From: Paralichthys olivaceus
Lineage: Eukaryota > Chordata > Actinopteri > Pleuronectiformes > Paralichthyidae
Length of the DNA stretch: 64,000 bases
Direction of reading: 5' to 3'
Assembly: GCF_024713975.1 (NCBI RefSeq)
Contig: NC_091096.1
Location: 24,391,458 to 24,455,457, forward strand
Shown in pieces: positions 37,361 through 56,249 of this stretch. How positions within the stretch are numbered: the first letter of the stretch is position 1; every line of letters starts with the position of its first letter. The translations under genes were made by a program, and so were the position numbers. The notes beneath the pieces were generated by a model. That model searched no databases. It saw nothing but the letters and a program-made list of their open reading frames with translations, and was not told where the DNA came from.

Positions 37361-37560
37361 TTAAGATAAGATAATCCTTTATTAGTCCAACAATGGGGAC
37401 ATTTGCAATCAAACAGCAGCAAGAGTCAAAAATAGGAATCAGTAAGTAATAAAATGTAATATGCAATACTTGAGTGTAAGGATAACAATACTTAAGTGAA
37501 AGAAAGTATGAATGAAATAAATAATATGTACAGTGAATGGACTGCACATGAACCATTATT
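37361..37560 (-). repeat. SINE/LINE-tail-like fragment, copy 2
   Basis: It starts ttaagataagataatccttt then attagtccaacaatgggg, as in the copy at 714, here better preserved. The tandem 'aagat' start followed by 'ctttattagtcc' is typical of a fish retroposon read from its 3' end. Confidence 0.55.
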
Positions 37561-38225
37561 ATCATCACAATTCATAATGTGGATATTGTTAACATTACTG
37601 TTACTATTTGTTGGCTTTGGTAATAGATGCACTGTCTTCTCATGCTAATAAATACATTTGAAATTCATTGAAATTGAGGGATAACAATATTTACTAGCAT
37701 AACGCAGCAGCTAACTTGCCCTCTGGATATTGAGACACACTGAAACGTTTAATGTGTTTTTTAAAGTGTACACACTAACTCAACCATATTCCAACCTGCA
37801 TGATGAGCAAAAACAATCACCCACTAACATTACTTTCAAGTGCCTATAGTGTAAATTCAAGGGAACCGATATCAATGTAAATTGGAAATGAACAGTATAT
37901 GTGGATGTTTGACCACGTACCAGACTGTCTCAAAGTCGTCATGAATACAACACAGTAAGTGATTTATTTAAAAAAATCATCCCAGAAAAAAGGTCACGCT
38001 TTCTAGCCTTTATAGGCCCTGGTCATGTATTTTATCAATTGTTTCCTACGATAAGTGATGTGATGATAGAAGCGTGTCGGTTATTTCTAGGGATTTCTGT
38101 TCACATCTTTGTCATGGTGATGCATAGAAGCTGGATGTTTGACTGCTGACCCATTTCATATAAGAACCTGATATATTTTATTCACATCATTGATCATTCT
38201 TTATTCTATATTCATTTTTAACTTG

Positions 38226-38327
38226 AGGGCAGCACCGAGGTTCTGGGTTCTTCTCCATGAGCTTCCTCCAGGTACTCCTCCAGTGCAACATGCAGGTTAA
38301 GCGGTATAACTAATGGATGGATGAAAG
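38226..38327 (+). mobile_element. SINE-like fragment related to 19357-19645
   Basis: It contains gggcagcaccgaggttctgg, caacatgcaggttaagcggt and the tail taatggatggatga. Only pieces of the full element remain. Confidence 0.5.
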
Positions 38328-38568
38328 AAACTCTTTGAAACATAACTATTTATTGTTTCAGTCTTTGAGGGAAAAATCATCTTATTGACCATTACACCAA
38401 TACACTGATGCATGCATGCATCCATGCATTCTCTAAATGGCAAGAAAGTGAATGTGAATTTTGACGTGTTGACTTAAATTTTGTGCGTGTGTAAATCTTT
38501 GGACTTTGTGTATTGCATCTCAGTTCAATTAGGTAAATTTAAAGGCCAAACTTTGTTCAGAAATGTGT

Positions 38569-38992
38569 TAAAGTTTCAGTGTGTAGGATGTAGTGACATC
38601 TGGTGGTGAAGATGCATAATGCAACCAACCACCTCCCCTCACCCCTCCCCTTCTGAGGGCAAGATCAAACATGTAAATGCAGCAGTGGCAAAGCTTGGCC
38701 CCCTGCTCACCTCCCATCTGTGCAAGAGAGGGGGCAAATGGAACATTAGTTTCCTGTAGCGAATCCGCAGCATGGCTTCATGCAGAGTCAAACCTTGACC
38801 CGCGACATTTGACTGTATGTGATTGTGTTTGGTTTGTCTGTGGTGCATCATTGCGGACTCAGTGAAAGAGCTATGAGTGTATGAAGGGCTCATTCTAAGC
38901 TAACAAAAGAACACAACAATTCTCAGTTTCATGAATAATGAAAACATCATTATATTACATTTCTGCTCCTCCTAAGTCAGACTGGACCTTTC
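38569..38992 (-). mobile_element. MITE-like element, family M or relative, copy F (diverged)
   Basis: It starts taaagtttcagtgtgtagga, continues gtagtgacatctggtggtga, and ends near gtcagactggacctttc, inverse to its start. The middle differs from copies A, B, D and E but shares the 'cccctcacccctcccctt' and 'gggctcattctaagctaaca' landmarks of the broader teleost family. Confidence 0.55.
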
Positions 38993-39205
38993 TTCTGCTT
39001 TCTGGATTCAAAGGTGGGACATTTTCTGACTCAAGAAAAGACATTCATTCAGTTTCCATGTCATCCACCAACCTGCATTTTAATTCAATCACAATTTAAG
39101 ATGGTATTTACAAGACCTGCAACATATTGTTGTTAAGTGTGTAGGTGGGAGTGGGTCCACCTCATGCAGGGACATTTTAGAATGGTAACTCCATTTAAGA
39201 TTAGA

Positions 39206-44214
<5,009 letters not shown>

Positions 44215-44975
44215 GGTCTCCAAAGGAAAAACTAACTTTTACGCACGGCTATAATTTTACGCCACGGCAATACTTACTGGAGAAACGTATCCTAACAAAC
44301 CCATAACATATATTAAAATCACAAACACGCATTAAAGTTAAAAACTTCAATACTTTCTCAGCTGGATGTTTTGTCTCAGAAAAACTCCCGTCCACAGTCA
44401 GTGCGCTGCCTCGCAGCTGGTGTCCGAGTTGATTTGCTCCTTGACACGTCTGGACTGAGTGTGACACCCAGCAGTGGGTGGAGTTTCTCTGGTATTGTAC
44501 TTTATGTGCAGGGAAATGCTGCCTCAACTTTCCTCACAGGCTGATGAAGCTCTCTTCAACTATTTGAGGGGGTGAAAATCCAGCTTTATTACCCCCAAGG
44601 CAACCCTCAAAAAACCTGAACCAATTACACACTTAAATCACTTCACATCAATGAAATCTGACAACCCAACGTTCTACATATCCTGATGGGTTTCCCACGT
44701 CGTTCCAGTGCCCTGCTGTTGGAGGAGCTCCACTGATGTGGTCTCTCCTCCCGTGGAAAGCCGCATGGGGACACAGTCTGCCTGGATCCAGTTCTGTAGA
44801 GGTGCAGCCTCTGCCAGCGATTGTCCCGGTCGGATTAGAGTCTGGGTTCGGTTACTCGTTTTTTATTTCTCAATGGTCCATGATATCGCCGGAACGCCCC
44901 AGCAAAAGCTTTCTGTGAGTGAGGGCGGCAGGTTCAGGATACATGTATGCCACGCGTAATGTGCCACACTGGCGC
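44215..44975 (-). promoter_or_regulatory. Candidate T-box gene 5' UTR, promoter and proximal regulatory block
   Basis: Non-repetitive, moderately CpG-containing DNA directly upstream of the T-box start. A GC-richer block at 44690-44960 holds an inr-less, TATA-less sequence with scattered TAAT and GATTA cores (gtcggattagag). Open frames there (44708-44959) have no domain. The promoter role is inferred from position. Confidence 0.35.
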
Positions 44976-47039
44976 TCAATGTGTGTGTTACCATGAAGCT
45001 GCATGAAGTCAAACTGAATTATAGTGGGGGGAAAAGAATTATCTTTATGTTGTTTTAATAAAAATGAAATATTAGTTCAGAAAATTCTACTAAACCTATA
45101 TGCACACATATACTGTATTTGATCAAAACAACACATTTCCACTAGTGTCACATTTGTATATACAGCATATTATCATAATTTAATTTACACAAGTATAGAA
45201 ATATGAGATACATTTAAATGAACACATTAGAAAAAGAGGCGGCTTTTATTGATCAGTTATTAATAACATTCCAAAGTGTAAGTTTGGTTGTTTATGAGAA
45301 GAAGTTTTACGAGACTGAATTGAATATCTCACTTGCATCAATGGTTATATCAAAGATAACACGAGGCTGGCAGCCCTGTAACATTAGCACAACGTAACAC
45401 ATTACATCAGTACAATGTTCAGAGAACAAATAGATGTTGTGATGGAAGAAAGTATAAGAATTAGATAATAAGGGAAACGGAACGTCAGAGTTGAAGGTGA
45501 GAGGACTCATGGAGGAAAGTGCAGGGGAATGCTACTAAATGACAGATATTATCTGTTTATGAGCAACAGACAGGAAGTGTGCCTTGTTTCTACAGAATCC
45601 CACAGATAGCAAGTAAAAAAAAACTGAAACATCTGGGTCTTTATTGGCCTGAGTTTGGCCTAAACACTCTGTCATCTGGGCTGATTCCAGCTTTTAACCT
45701 CCACTTTCTGTAGAGGATTTTGTGTGTCTTCCAGAATCAGTCCAGATGTGGAAGTTGCATCTCACAGGGCAATAAGATTGAACAACAAACAATATTTAAA
45801 CTAAGTATTCTGCAGAATAACTGTGCTATCTGGGTCTGAAATTAAAGCCCATTGATTAATGTGTTGTTTCTTCAGTCTTTTTTTCTGGTCCAGATTTGTT
45901 CTCAAACTGCCATTTAGCTAACTTTGGTAGCATGCTAGTTGGGAAAAATATACAGAGTGCATATATAAATATCATTAAGTCTTTTGACAAAATGTTAGAT
46001 AAAACGGGTTCCTCATATGCTTACCTACCCATTTATTTGTCTCTATGAATTATTGGTGCCTATTGTGTCACCAATAATGGTCCAAGCTAGTTTTCCATAA
46101 GACAAGATGATGTAAAAACTGACTAAATACAGAAGTATCTCTGCCATGGCTCTGGTGTTCATCCATCGGTCAGGAAATACATTTTGTTTTATTGAACACA
46201 GGGGACATGCTCTGTATAACATGTACGAAATTATGCACATACAAAAAACCTGCACGAGTCTGAGGCATCAGTCTCAAAGAGGAAATTGCAATGGTCAATA
46301 TCAGAGGTATCCTCTGTGAGTGAATTCTGCATTGGTAAAAAGGAGTAAACATGTATGTATATCGTTTAGTCAGGTGGAAAACATCTCCAAGTTTAGAGCT
46401 TCATGATATTTAACATCTGAGTTACAGAACTGACTCACTTTAAAACTGAGAACACAATCATAAAACTTTGGATTAGATTTATGTTTCAAACACTGCTCTT
46501 TCATTTTTGTGTTAAAACTTAGTCAATTTGTAACTAAGTCTTATCATTTTCACAAAATCTCGTTTCCAATTGTGACTCACAATCAACAAAATTGTTGAGC
46601 TATGGAGTCCTGACTCATCTAATGTTGTCCCCAGAACTCACAGTAAAATCAGTATTCATTGTTTTCATTCATTGTTTGCTATTCACTTGGATGGATACCA
46701 TCTTGACATGAGATCACAGACATCACAGAATGCCTCAAAATGTTGATTTTCTAACTAAAACTTTATCAAATCGAGTTAAAGTTTCCTCAGAAAATATCAG
46801 AGTTTTCCCCACTGTGCTTAAAACTCACTTATTTATAGCCTGTTACAGTGTCTGAGTTGTGGCCTTTGATGCAACAATGGTTCAGGGTGACATCAGTTTT
46901 CCTAAGAACAACACACTGCGGCTTGTGTTTCAGCAGAGACTTTACTGTGAAATCAGGAAATACCTCACACTAGACCTTTTGTTACAACCTCTCTGATCGG
47001 ATGCCTAAGTAAGCACACTTCTTATACAGAGGTCATTCA

Positions 47040-47370
47040 CGATATGCGGGGTGGGTGGCAGAGCTTTGGATGACCCAATCTTTTTCTGGCAGAGATGCAG
47101 GGGAAAACCCTGCTTGTCCGTCAGATGGCTTCAAAGAGCAAGTGAGTAATCTGAAACAGGCCCCAGAATCATGGCAAACAAGACGCCTGGCTGTTATTTG
47201 TGGGCTTGGCCCACAAGCTGCGTGTGAAACCTGTCACTGAGGATAAACCCGTAGATCTCCACTGGGTCACTGCCCAGTAACACACTCTGTTGTAAAAGCT
47301 TTCGGCAATGGAGAGGTGGTCCACGAGGCGGGAGCAGCTCGAAAAGAGAGGAACCTGCCTCATGGAAGCT
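47040..47370. promoter_or_regulatory. Candidate conserved non-coding element, 2.8 kb upstream of the T-box gene
   Basis: A GC-richer, complex block in AT-rich DNA: gatatgcggggtgggtggca, cagatggcttcaaagagcaa, cccacaagctgcgtgtgaaa and so on. The overlapping small frames on both strands lack domains. It has no repeat signature. Confidence 0.3.
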
Positions 47371-48599
47371 TTATCCCAGATTCATCCCTGTTCCTGACAC
47401 CTGCTGATTGGTAGGTGTTTACTGGGAAAAAGTGATGCGTCTTAAATCTCCCCTTTTTTTTTTTTGGAGACGCTAAGGATCTCTCCATGAGACTGAACAG
47501 CAGTGTGAGTCACACCAACAGGTTTTGTCAGTTTAAGAAAAATAAAATAAAACTTTGTTGAAGGATTTCACGTATTTAGATGAAACATTTGTAAGTTAAT
47601 TATATAAAGAGATCCAACAAAGGCCAAAAGAAGGAGTGCAGAGAGCGGAAAATAGAAATCATAATCTCCACGCACTCAGAATGCTGCAACAAGTGATGGA
47701 AAAAACAGCAAATCTTTGTTTTGAATGTTCTCACAACAGCTTTTTTTCTGCTTGTCTTAGTTATAAGTAGAGTTTCATATCTGCAAACAGCTGCAGAGAA
47801 GGAGACAAGAGGAAGTCTTGTCCTCTGAGGTCACATGTGAGTTATGATATAGAAGCGGAGAAGTTGCTAAACCACAAATGTTTCGTTGCACATCATATCC
47901 TCTTGCAACTGTCTGGAAGATTATGTCAATCGATCCATCCCCATGCTGTGTGTCTGGCTGCAACAGCTCCTCCATAACAGTCTTACACAAAGTATTTTGC
48001 AAACACTGGGTATCTTTAGGTGTGAAACAGAAGTGAGGTTTGGACCAACTCTTCTTATTGTGTGATAAAAGGTGTAAAGGGGACAAGAGCCACATTACAT
48101 TACAAACCACCTCACTGTGTCATGAAAGAATTAAAATAGTAACTAAAAGGTTTCTCACTGAACAGGCTTGTTTCCTAGTGCTGCTCTGTCTATACACCTA
48201 GTGTTATCCTACATTGTTATTTAATGCATCTCTCCATTTCTCTAATTATACAATTTCTCCTCCTTTGTTCCTTGCAGTCTTGTTTTCCTCTGCTCTGCCT
48301 TTCACTGCCAGCTGAGACCAGTAACTATAACTGACATGATTCTGCCCTCCTGACCTTCTGTCGGTTTCAGACATTTATGAAATATTTTCTGTTTCTGTTT
48401 ATTCTGCATTATACACTTTGTATGTATTTGTAATATTTACCCTTTCTTATGCATCTCTGCCTTTAGTTAATTCCTTGTGATCCCTTGTGTTGTGTCATTG
48501 GTCATTTCACTTCCTCTTTTTTTCCATGTCTTTCCTCACCTACACTTGCAATGTTTCTCAATGTTTCAGACCTGCCTCTCATTGTCCTTAATCCTCAAT

Positions 48600-48730
48600 T
48601 CAGGTACTGTATCCTTCGGGGGACACGGTCGACCACGAAGACTGCCTTCATAGACTCCGAAGGCTGGACCAAAATGAGACGGTCTGGTCTACAGAGGATT
48701 TCAGTGATCGCAGTCATCAAACTTCCCTTC
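48600..48730. repeat. Possible dispersed repeat fragment
   Basis: Compact CpG-containing sequence (ccttcgggggacacggtcga, cgaaggctggaccaaaatga) within AT-rich DNA, resembling a repeat seen elsewhere in fish. The recognition is weak; the 103-codon frame across it has no domain. Confidence 0.25.
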
Positions 48731-50710
48731 CCTAAATGCTGTTGTCCAGCAACAAAGCTGAAGTTTGACACAATGGGACAGTTTAATGCCCCTTGATTTT
48801 TTTTAACGTACAGTATTATGTTCTGTTAGCTGTTCAGTTGACTTGAAGTGTGATACTCATAGTATTGGACGTTTCGTGGCTTGTTGTTGCAACTACCTCT
48901 TTTTGTCACTTAAGCACAATGAATCTTGGGATATGTTGGGCAGGAAGTGATTCACCCATCAGGTTCTATGAAATAGAACAATCCAGTCACACTGCTGTGA
49001 CACAATTTGGTTTTCAACTGCAGCCTCTGAAGAATCCAGCTCCTGAAATTGAGACACAGTCTCTTGTTCTGCTTTTAGCTTCAGTTTTGTATCAACTGAA
49101 TTTTTCTGCTTGCCAGCCTTTTTGTTTTTAATTCAATATTTTCTCTTGCTTGCCTACATTTGGGTCCAGCTCAGCAGAGAACTAACAATAACTGGAGTCA
49201 TTAAATAATGATACACAGTGAATTGTGGACTGTAATCTAGAATCAATAGAAAGTCATTTTTCACAAATAATTAATAGGACAAACAAAAGTCAGTTGCAGA
49301 ATTCATGAACTCGTGAGCTATTTTGAATGCATAACATGAATGTTTTACAGAAACTGGTGTGAGCACATGTTTACCACAGCCTCACTGAGGAGAGCTTCTG
49401 ATTCGCTCCTCAGACAAAAGTGGAACCGTCTCTTTTTTGTCTGACTTCCCTGAATTACTGGAACATCACTTGATCTTGAGAAGAAACCGAAGCCACTGAG
49501 AGTACAAATAGTCAATGAAGAGAGAGGGGCAACAGGTATCAAATGTAGTTTTGATATCCAGGGGTGCACATGAAATATATGTCTCTATTTTAGAAGCCTA
49601 TACGTTTACACTGTTTATCACATGAGCACAGAATATTAATCAATAAAAAAAGAATCGCACTAAAGTTGGACAGGTCGCCACAAAACCACCAAAATAAGTA
49701 AAATCAACACCTTAAAACAGTGACATCTAGATTTACAAGGTTTCACCAAACATACACCAGTGCACAATTACACTCACACACCCACAGCACACACACACAA
49801 GTGATAAGTGGCATTCAATGTTCAACCACATCCAAAGCACAGACACCATCACGAGCTCCCTCACCACAGGTATCTCACCTGGGCTGCAGATGTGAAATGC
49901 CTACTTACAGTATAGTGCAACTTCACTACAACTTCTGACACTGTGCAAAAATCAGTTAGGGCAGGGGATGAAATGTGTGACGCTGTCCTCGCCTCGGATG
50001 GAAAACGTGTTTGGTTTAACAGGCTGTCCCTGGAGCGCGTGGGTCAGAGGGCACATTCACACTGTCAGTGTCACTGTGAAACCTCTATCAGTGAAAACCT
50101 ACAGAGGTCCAAGTTCCTGACAAATTCCCCCACATTTGACACCTATGGACTCAAGTCCTTGTTGAAGACACAAATCTTCAAATCTTTTCTTTGTTAAAGC
50201 CTCTGATATGTCCTGAAATTGTAGGTTTTCAACAAACTTTATACTTAAACAATAATGTGCATTGGTTTTGAGACTATTTTTAGCTGTGGATTAAGCCAGG
50301 TTTTATTGCTCTTGTATTTGGGGCAGCAGGTGCAGAAGCCTACTGCGCTTTTACCTCTACTGCTTTGAGTCACTGCATCTGAACTAAGCTGCAGCAATAC
50401 TGATCATATCTCTGACAAGAATGTTAAACTCCATAACATCTCACATCAAGTCTGCCTGTCGATTTTTTCCAGCAGACTACTGTCCTCTGACTGGAAATCG
50501 TCTCGGCAGCCGGGGTCACTGGAAAGCTTCCAAACCTCCTCTGGCCGCGCCGTCTCCCTAACACCTCTCGTGTTTGGACAGTTGAACGTTGATGAATGGC
50601 CTAGTGGTAACAGGTTAGTGTGAGTGAACATATTTGGTCTTCGGAGGTGGGAGGAATGTAGTTTAACAGCAGAGCAGAGGTGCTAAAGGAGACGGGGCCG
50701 GGGTTGATAT

Positions 50711-50713
<3 letters not shown>

Positions 50714-50774
<61 letters not shown>
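50714..50774. repeat. (CA)n microsatellite
   Basis: An uninterrupted run of about 30 CA dinucleotides, read directly. Confidence 0.97.
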
Positions 50775-50777
<3 letters not shown>

Positions 50778-51157
50778 GCCTAATGTCTTGAGGTGGGGCA
50801 GACTGGAAGAGGAGCCATGAGAAAGTCAAGTGAAGAAAGTCCCCATCATAATGCAGTGTGTTGTAGTATTACTCCACTCATGTCAAGTTCAATATAAAGT
50901 GAAAAGATGATATAAATATTGCTGAAACATTGAACTTTTATTCAGAATATTTAAAATCTACATTTATTTTGTAGCATTCCTAGTTTCAGTCATGTAAGGA
51001 ACAGAGGGAAATATGAATTGCAATAGGGAAATACTCACTTTTTGTATTATGTCAAAATGATCTGCTGTATTGATGTCAGCCTCCACTGAAAACAATCCAT
51101 ATGGCACATTTACTCTAAACACCATGCTATATGAGATACAACATATATTATTCACAT

Positions 51158-51458
51158 TAAAGGGGTGTAAGATTTAAGTGAAAGGGATCTACTGGCAGAA
51201 ATTTAATGTAGAATAATCCTCATGATGTTTTCACTAGTTCATTTCATCTAAATTGTATGAATTGTAGTTTTCTTTACCCTAGAAAAGGCCCTTTATATTT
51301 AAATACTTTATATTTACATCGAGGGGGTCCTCTCTACAGAGGTGTCCACCACAGTTTCTTTTTCATGTTTGGAAGGAGAGGGTGAGGTGAGGGGTGTTCA
51401 GCTGCAACATGCAACTTCAACACTAGATATCACAAAGTTCTACACACTGTACCTTTAA
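51158..51458 (+). mobile_element. MITE-like element, family M, copy E
   Basis: It starts taaaggggtgtaagatttaa (a short deletion inside the left terminal repeat) and ends ctacacactgtacctttaa. The family core is intact except for a deletion near the 'gaggtgtccacc' junction, where the usual 'catgttttttacattagtcc' segment is missing. Confidence 0.8.
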
Positions 51459-51610
51459 GCTTAAACCATGATATTTCACAATTTGTTGCGTTAACGAAGC
51501 AGCATCTCACAACACACAAGTTTCAACAATTTTGTATCTCAAAGGTCAAGTTGAGGACATTCCCCTTTTTCATTTTATGTTCTGACTGCCAATATCCAAT
51601 TATCCACACA

Positions 51611-51635
51611 CGTGTGTGTGTGTGTGTGTGTGTGT
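51611..51635. repeat. (GT)n microsatellite
   Basis: A run of about 12 GT dinucleotides directly after cacacac, read directly. Confidence 0.9.
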
Positions 51636-53044
51636 ATTATCCAAAACTATTGTTCTTATATTTGATTTTTGACTCTGCGAAAATTCATTTAAAAAGACTG
51701 TTTCGAACTCAGTGTCTGACTTATTATTATTATTTATTTGCTGTATTTTTAGATCTACCTCCAGTCACATAATTCAATACCTGCCTTATGTGATCGTGTG
51801 ATATTATGTTTTCTGACTGAATTCTTTTTAGAGTTTCTAGAATATGCAGCACCAGAACAAATGAAGAAACCAGCCATTTAATTCAAGTGTTTGGAGAAAC
51901 ATGTTAATACATTAAAGAATGGAACAAGAATGCATTGTATTTTAACACACAGTACAACCAGAGAAACTGATATTCTTCCAGTGTTCCTGGAGTTTTTTTC
52001 AAAGCTGATTCTCTCTCAGAGGCAGATCATATATTTGCTGCAGCAGATTATATATTATATATTATATGTTATCTTCCTTGATTGCCTCCACTACAAGCAG
52101 CCAGTGGTCAGGAATGTGGAGGCCAGAGCCACAGACCTCAGTATATTTCAGATGCTGGTGTTGAACATGATGCACACCAGTGTGACCAGAAGTGTCAGAA
52201 TTACACTGTGTGCAGAGCAGTGCAGCGGCAGATAACCTGAGCTGGTGGCATGAGTGAAGTGTTTGTAGCAAAGGATTCACAAAGTGATGTAAAGCATTCC
52301 TCACATTTCCCAGCTCCTCAGAACCCCTCTGGAAAAGTCAGACACAGTTAAGACACATCTTAATCAGGCCTGAGTAGTAACGGCAATAAGTGGTGAGGCA
52401 TTTTGTGGTGCCTCGTCAAGTCTTAAGTAACAAAAACAAACTTCTGATGATGACTATGTTGATCCATATTTTCCATGTATAGGTGAGTTACAGTACATTT
52501 AACAGTATTGATGAACTTTCTGTCCACACAAGGCCAAACAAATATAAAAAGACTTTAGTAAATAGGGATAAAGAGTTAATTAAAATGTTTGACATTGATT
52601 TTTCCCACAAAAATATTTTCAAAATGTAAAATAAATAAACATAGACAGTAGAAATGATACAGCATTTCTTGGTCTGATGCCCGATCAGCACCACATATTA
52701 CTACTTATACATCCAGGGCCCACACTGTTGAAGATACACAACTAATCAAAGAACTCAAAAGCTCCATAAGGTTTAAAGACTCAAAGTACCAAAAGGTCCC
52801 TCACACCAATGACTGTCCCCTAATAGGTAATAAATAGGATAGAGCTTCTGTTACCATTGTGATCTCTATAAATGACATCTGGCCTCAAAAAATCACTTAG
52901 TTTTAAATATCTGGATCAGGGGGTGTAATGGCATTTTCAAATCTTTGTTGATTTCAGAGAGACTAATTCATGGATCTTGATGAATATGTTTGCTCTCTGA
53001 GTGCCATTCTATTTCAATTATTATATTTGTAATTATTTGATCGG

Positions 53045-53195
53045 CTGTGGCTTTGAAGGTCAAGATCGTCCACTAATCAGAGGGTCGGTGGGCATTGGAC
53101 AGTGAACCCTAAGAAGTGCTTTATTAATGTTCTGTAAAGCACTTAGAGTGGTCAATAACACTGGAAAGGTGCTGTATAGATACAAAGCCCAGTTA
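53045..53195 (+). mobile_element. SINE-like 3' fragment
   Basis: It contains agggtcggtgggcattggac, cagtgaaccctaagaagtgc, gtaaagcacttagagtggtc and ggtgctgtatagatacaaag. This order matches a common fish retroposon whose 3' part ends 'gcgctatataaatacaa'. The tRNA-like head is missing. Confidence 0.5.
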
Positions 53196-55179
53196 CTATT
53201 TGTGACTTAAATACATAAATTAACAGCTTACCCATATAATGTTAATATTAAATGTTAAATCTAGTAGACTACAAAATATATTTCTTGTCTTTTACAAGCA
53301 CATTTTGTAGAAGACAGTGTTAAATCACTGCACATCATACAGACTGGTGTCAGGCTAAACCAGCTGAGGTGTGTTAAAGTGCTAAAAGATTAGTGTCCTG
53401 TTCTGACACCAGCACACGTGACAATATGCAATATATACCTAACCCATAAAAAGTACCTTTGAATAAAGTCCAGTTCTCTGTACACAGAGTTTTGTTTAGA
53501 TGTAAAATCAGAAAAGAAGGTTTAATGCAAAAAAAAGTCAGAGTCAATATTGTTATTTCTAGCACCCACAGCACCATAAATCAGTTGTATTGGAAGGTGA
53601 CTGAAGAAAGGGGATAAGAGCGAGCTGTGAGTGGGGGGGGGCAGGCAGAGGGTCTGCAGAAATCAATTTTGACACATTAGAACTATTAGCTTATTGACAC
53701 GGGGAGAGATGGATTGAGGGCTGGACGTTAAAGAGAGCTGGAAGTGTATAACAGCCTCTCCACTGATGAGCTCTCTGGGAAGTGATGCTTCACTCAGATA
53801 TCCCACCATCACTGCTCCACGCCCACCAGCATAAAGAAGAGAAGTCCAACGCACAACAATCGCTTACATTTGGATTTCAGGCCCCTATGAGACACTTTGC
53901 TGTAATTGGACATGATAGTCGATCACAAATTTAAGCAACTCCTCCTTTTTTTAAAACAATGAAAGACATATTGATATAGATTATGAGAAATGATACGGAA
54001 TGCATTAAGAAACTTAGTAAAACAAACTCTTTCTTGATATGATTAAAGTTCTCAGGTACTCCATGATTTATGTGTCTCTCTCCCCCCAGATACCCCAGAC
54101 TCGCTGTAGAGTTTGTAGCTCTGAAATGTATCAGTCTATGTTTATTGTAAATGTTAGATGTCATATAACCCTCAAGAAATGATTCATTCTCTCTGTGAAC
54201 TCATGATTTACTACCTGAGCACTGCGGTGAGTTTAGCCTACATTGCTACTCATTGTTTCCTCAGATCAATTATCAAACGAGAAATGCTGACATGCACAAC
54301 TCATGTTTTGGATTTTGATTTCCTGATTATTACAAAATGTTTCCATGTATTTTGATGGTTCAAGCAGAGATAGAGAGAGACATGCACAGCAACAAGTGTA
54401 AACAACATAATCCCTTAATAAATACCTCCATACCCTCTGAAATTTTGATTTTTCATATTTGTTTTCCTCAGTCAAGCCTTTAATTTTGATCATTTGTAAT
54501 TAATTACTGTACACATCATTTCTTTATTAATTTTTGAAAGTCTCAAACTGTCACACTGAAACATAAGTTTGACTTATCACATGAAGATAATGTTCAAGAC
54601 GTCAAATTAATTCCTACATACTGAACCATTTTATGTTTGTTTGTGTTCCGGTTACTGTCAAACATCATCAATATGGTGCATATAGGATGTACTGCATGTA
54701 CATGTAATGTATTTTGGACAACAAAGACCAAGGAAACATAGCTTAAAGACATTGTTGTGACTTTTTTGGGGGGGGTTGTACCTTAAAGCATCACATTAGC
54801 ACAATGCTAAGGAAAGACAAAAGCTGAGTTATTTGAATTTGAATAAAATTTACATATATTTTGTGAAATATATTTATATATTTATCCTGTGATGACTCAC
54901 AAAGCTCACTGGTGTAGTAAACTGAATTGTATTACCACATTATTGCAGTGAGTCATGTGACACATTAAAACACTGCTATTGGTTTCTTCCAGGTCTCTGC
55001 TTCTTTTCTAAATATTGCGTGATAGTTGAAACCTGAATTATAGACAACTCAAAGTAATACGAACACATTGTTACATGTATACAGATAACAAATGATGGCT
55101 AAATGTGATTGATACAAGAATCCTCATAAAAACTTTGATTCAGGCATCTATCTTTTTATATGAAACTAATTCTGGGCTG

Positions 55180-55860
55180 AATCGATGAACACCTCTCAGC
55201 ACTTCACCTCCCACCTGTCTTCCCTGCCTTAAACTGAACACCAGTGCACTTTACAGGCTAATTTACAGAAGCTGGCAGACTGGCGCTAATTTTCTGAAGT
55301 AGCCTTTCCTGTGTGAGGAAGTCAATCTCTCTGCAATTACAAAATTACTCAAAACCCTGCAGACAGTGAGCTGTTCTGCATCTCACACAAACCTGCCTGT
55401 AAACTGTCTCACAAACAGTAGAAAATAACCGTATTCTAAAAAGCACTACGTATCCATCATAAATCAGAGTGTCATTCATGAAACAACCTTGCGATGGGCT
55501 CACCTTGGCCATGAAATATTGACACAGAGCACATCAGGGTAACAGATGCTTGAGACAAAAAAAGCGAGGAAATGAGCGTTTCAATTAAGCAGATGTGTTT
55601 TCCCTCTGGTCAGCACAAAGAGCCGAGCGAATGAAAAGTCCATTAAAGTGCGTCTGAAATGTGTGGGGACCATATTTCACCCTGCTGACTGCTCTGACAA
55701 TCTTCTCCCAGGCCTGTTGATTTGAATAGTGTGAATATTTATGTCCAGAGGTGTTTGCCTGCTCTTAATGTCGGTGCTCCGTAAGCACACAAAGAGGACA
55801 GTAACTGTCTGCTGGCTGTGGCGATGGTGCATTAACAGAGGTGATGTGTGCTGCCAGAAG
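55180..55860. promoter_or_regulatory. Candidate enhancer block (conserved-looking non-coding DNA)
   Basis: Nearly 700 bp of non-repetitive, non-coding DNA with many short motifs of developmental type (aggctaattta, ctctgcaattacaaaatta, tttcaattaagcagatgtg, ccattaaagtgcg). Stop codons occur in all frames. It lies 11 kb upstream of the T-box start. This is pattern recognition only, without an alignment. Confidence 0.3.
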
Positions 55861-56249
55861 AAGCATTAACGTCGGCTCATTGTTTAATCAGTCTCTGCTC
55901 CGCACTGAGGGTCTGTCAGGAGGCCGGACGCACTGGGTTAACTGTATACTGTATGTAACTCACTGACACCGCTGTGTGAGCAATGCTAATAGATCACACC
56001 ATGCAGGTGATGTCATGGTAACTAAACATCAAGACAGTCATTAATAGACCTTCTCGCCTTTAAAAAGAAAATCAATTTGACGTAATGTACCACTATAGCA
56101 AAACATTTATAAAGATTATAGGGTTTGTGGCTCATTTGAAATCCTGCACAATTGAAGCACTGCAACCCACTGCCTGATGGTCTGAGACATGTCTATTGGA
56201 GCTTTTTAATCCAGACTTGTGCCAGTGCCTTTAAATAGAGTTTTCCAAA

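Larger units (their letters stand above)
36531..39205. other. Spacer between tm2d2 and the T-box gene
   Basis: This 2.7-kb AT-rich spacer lies between the tm2d2 promoter and the T-box stop codon, both genes on the minus strand. It holds a SINE/LINE-tail fragment (37361-37560), a SINE piece (38226-38327) and a diverged family M element (38569-38992). No gene was seen. Confidence 0.55.

Noticed and set aside
44215-44223. T-box start three codons upstream (44223)
   Set aside because: The upstream codon is TTG, not ATG; the first ATG in frame is at 44214 and has a good context.
48485-48796. 103-codon frame with a GC-richer centre
   Set aside because: No domain, and the central part resembles a dispersed repeat.
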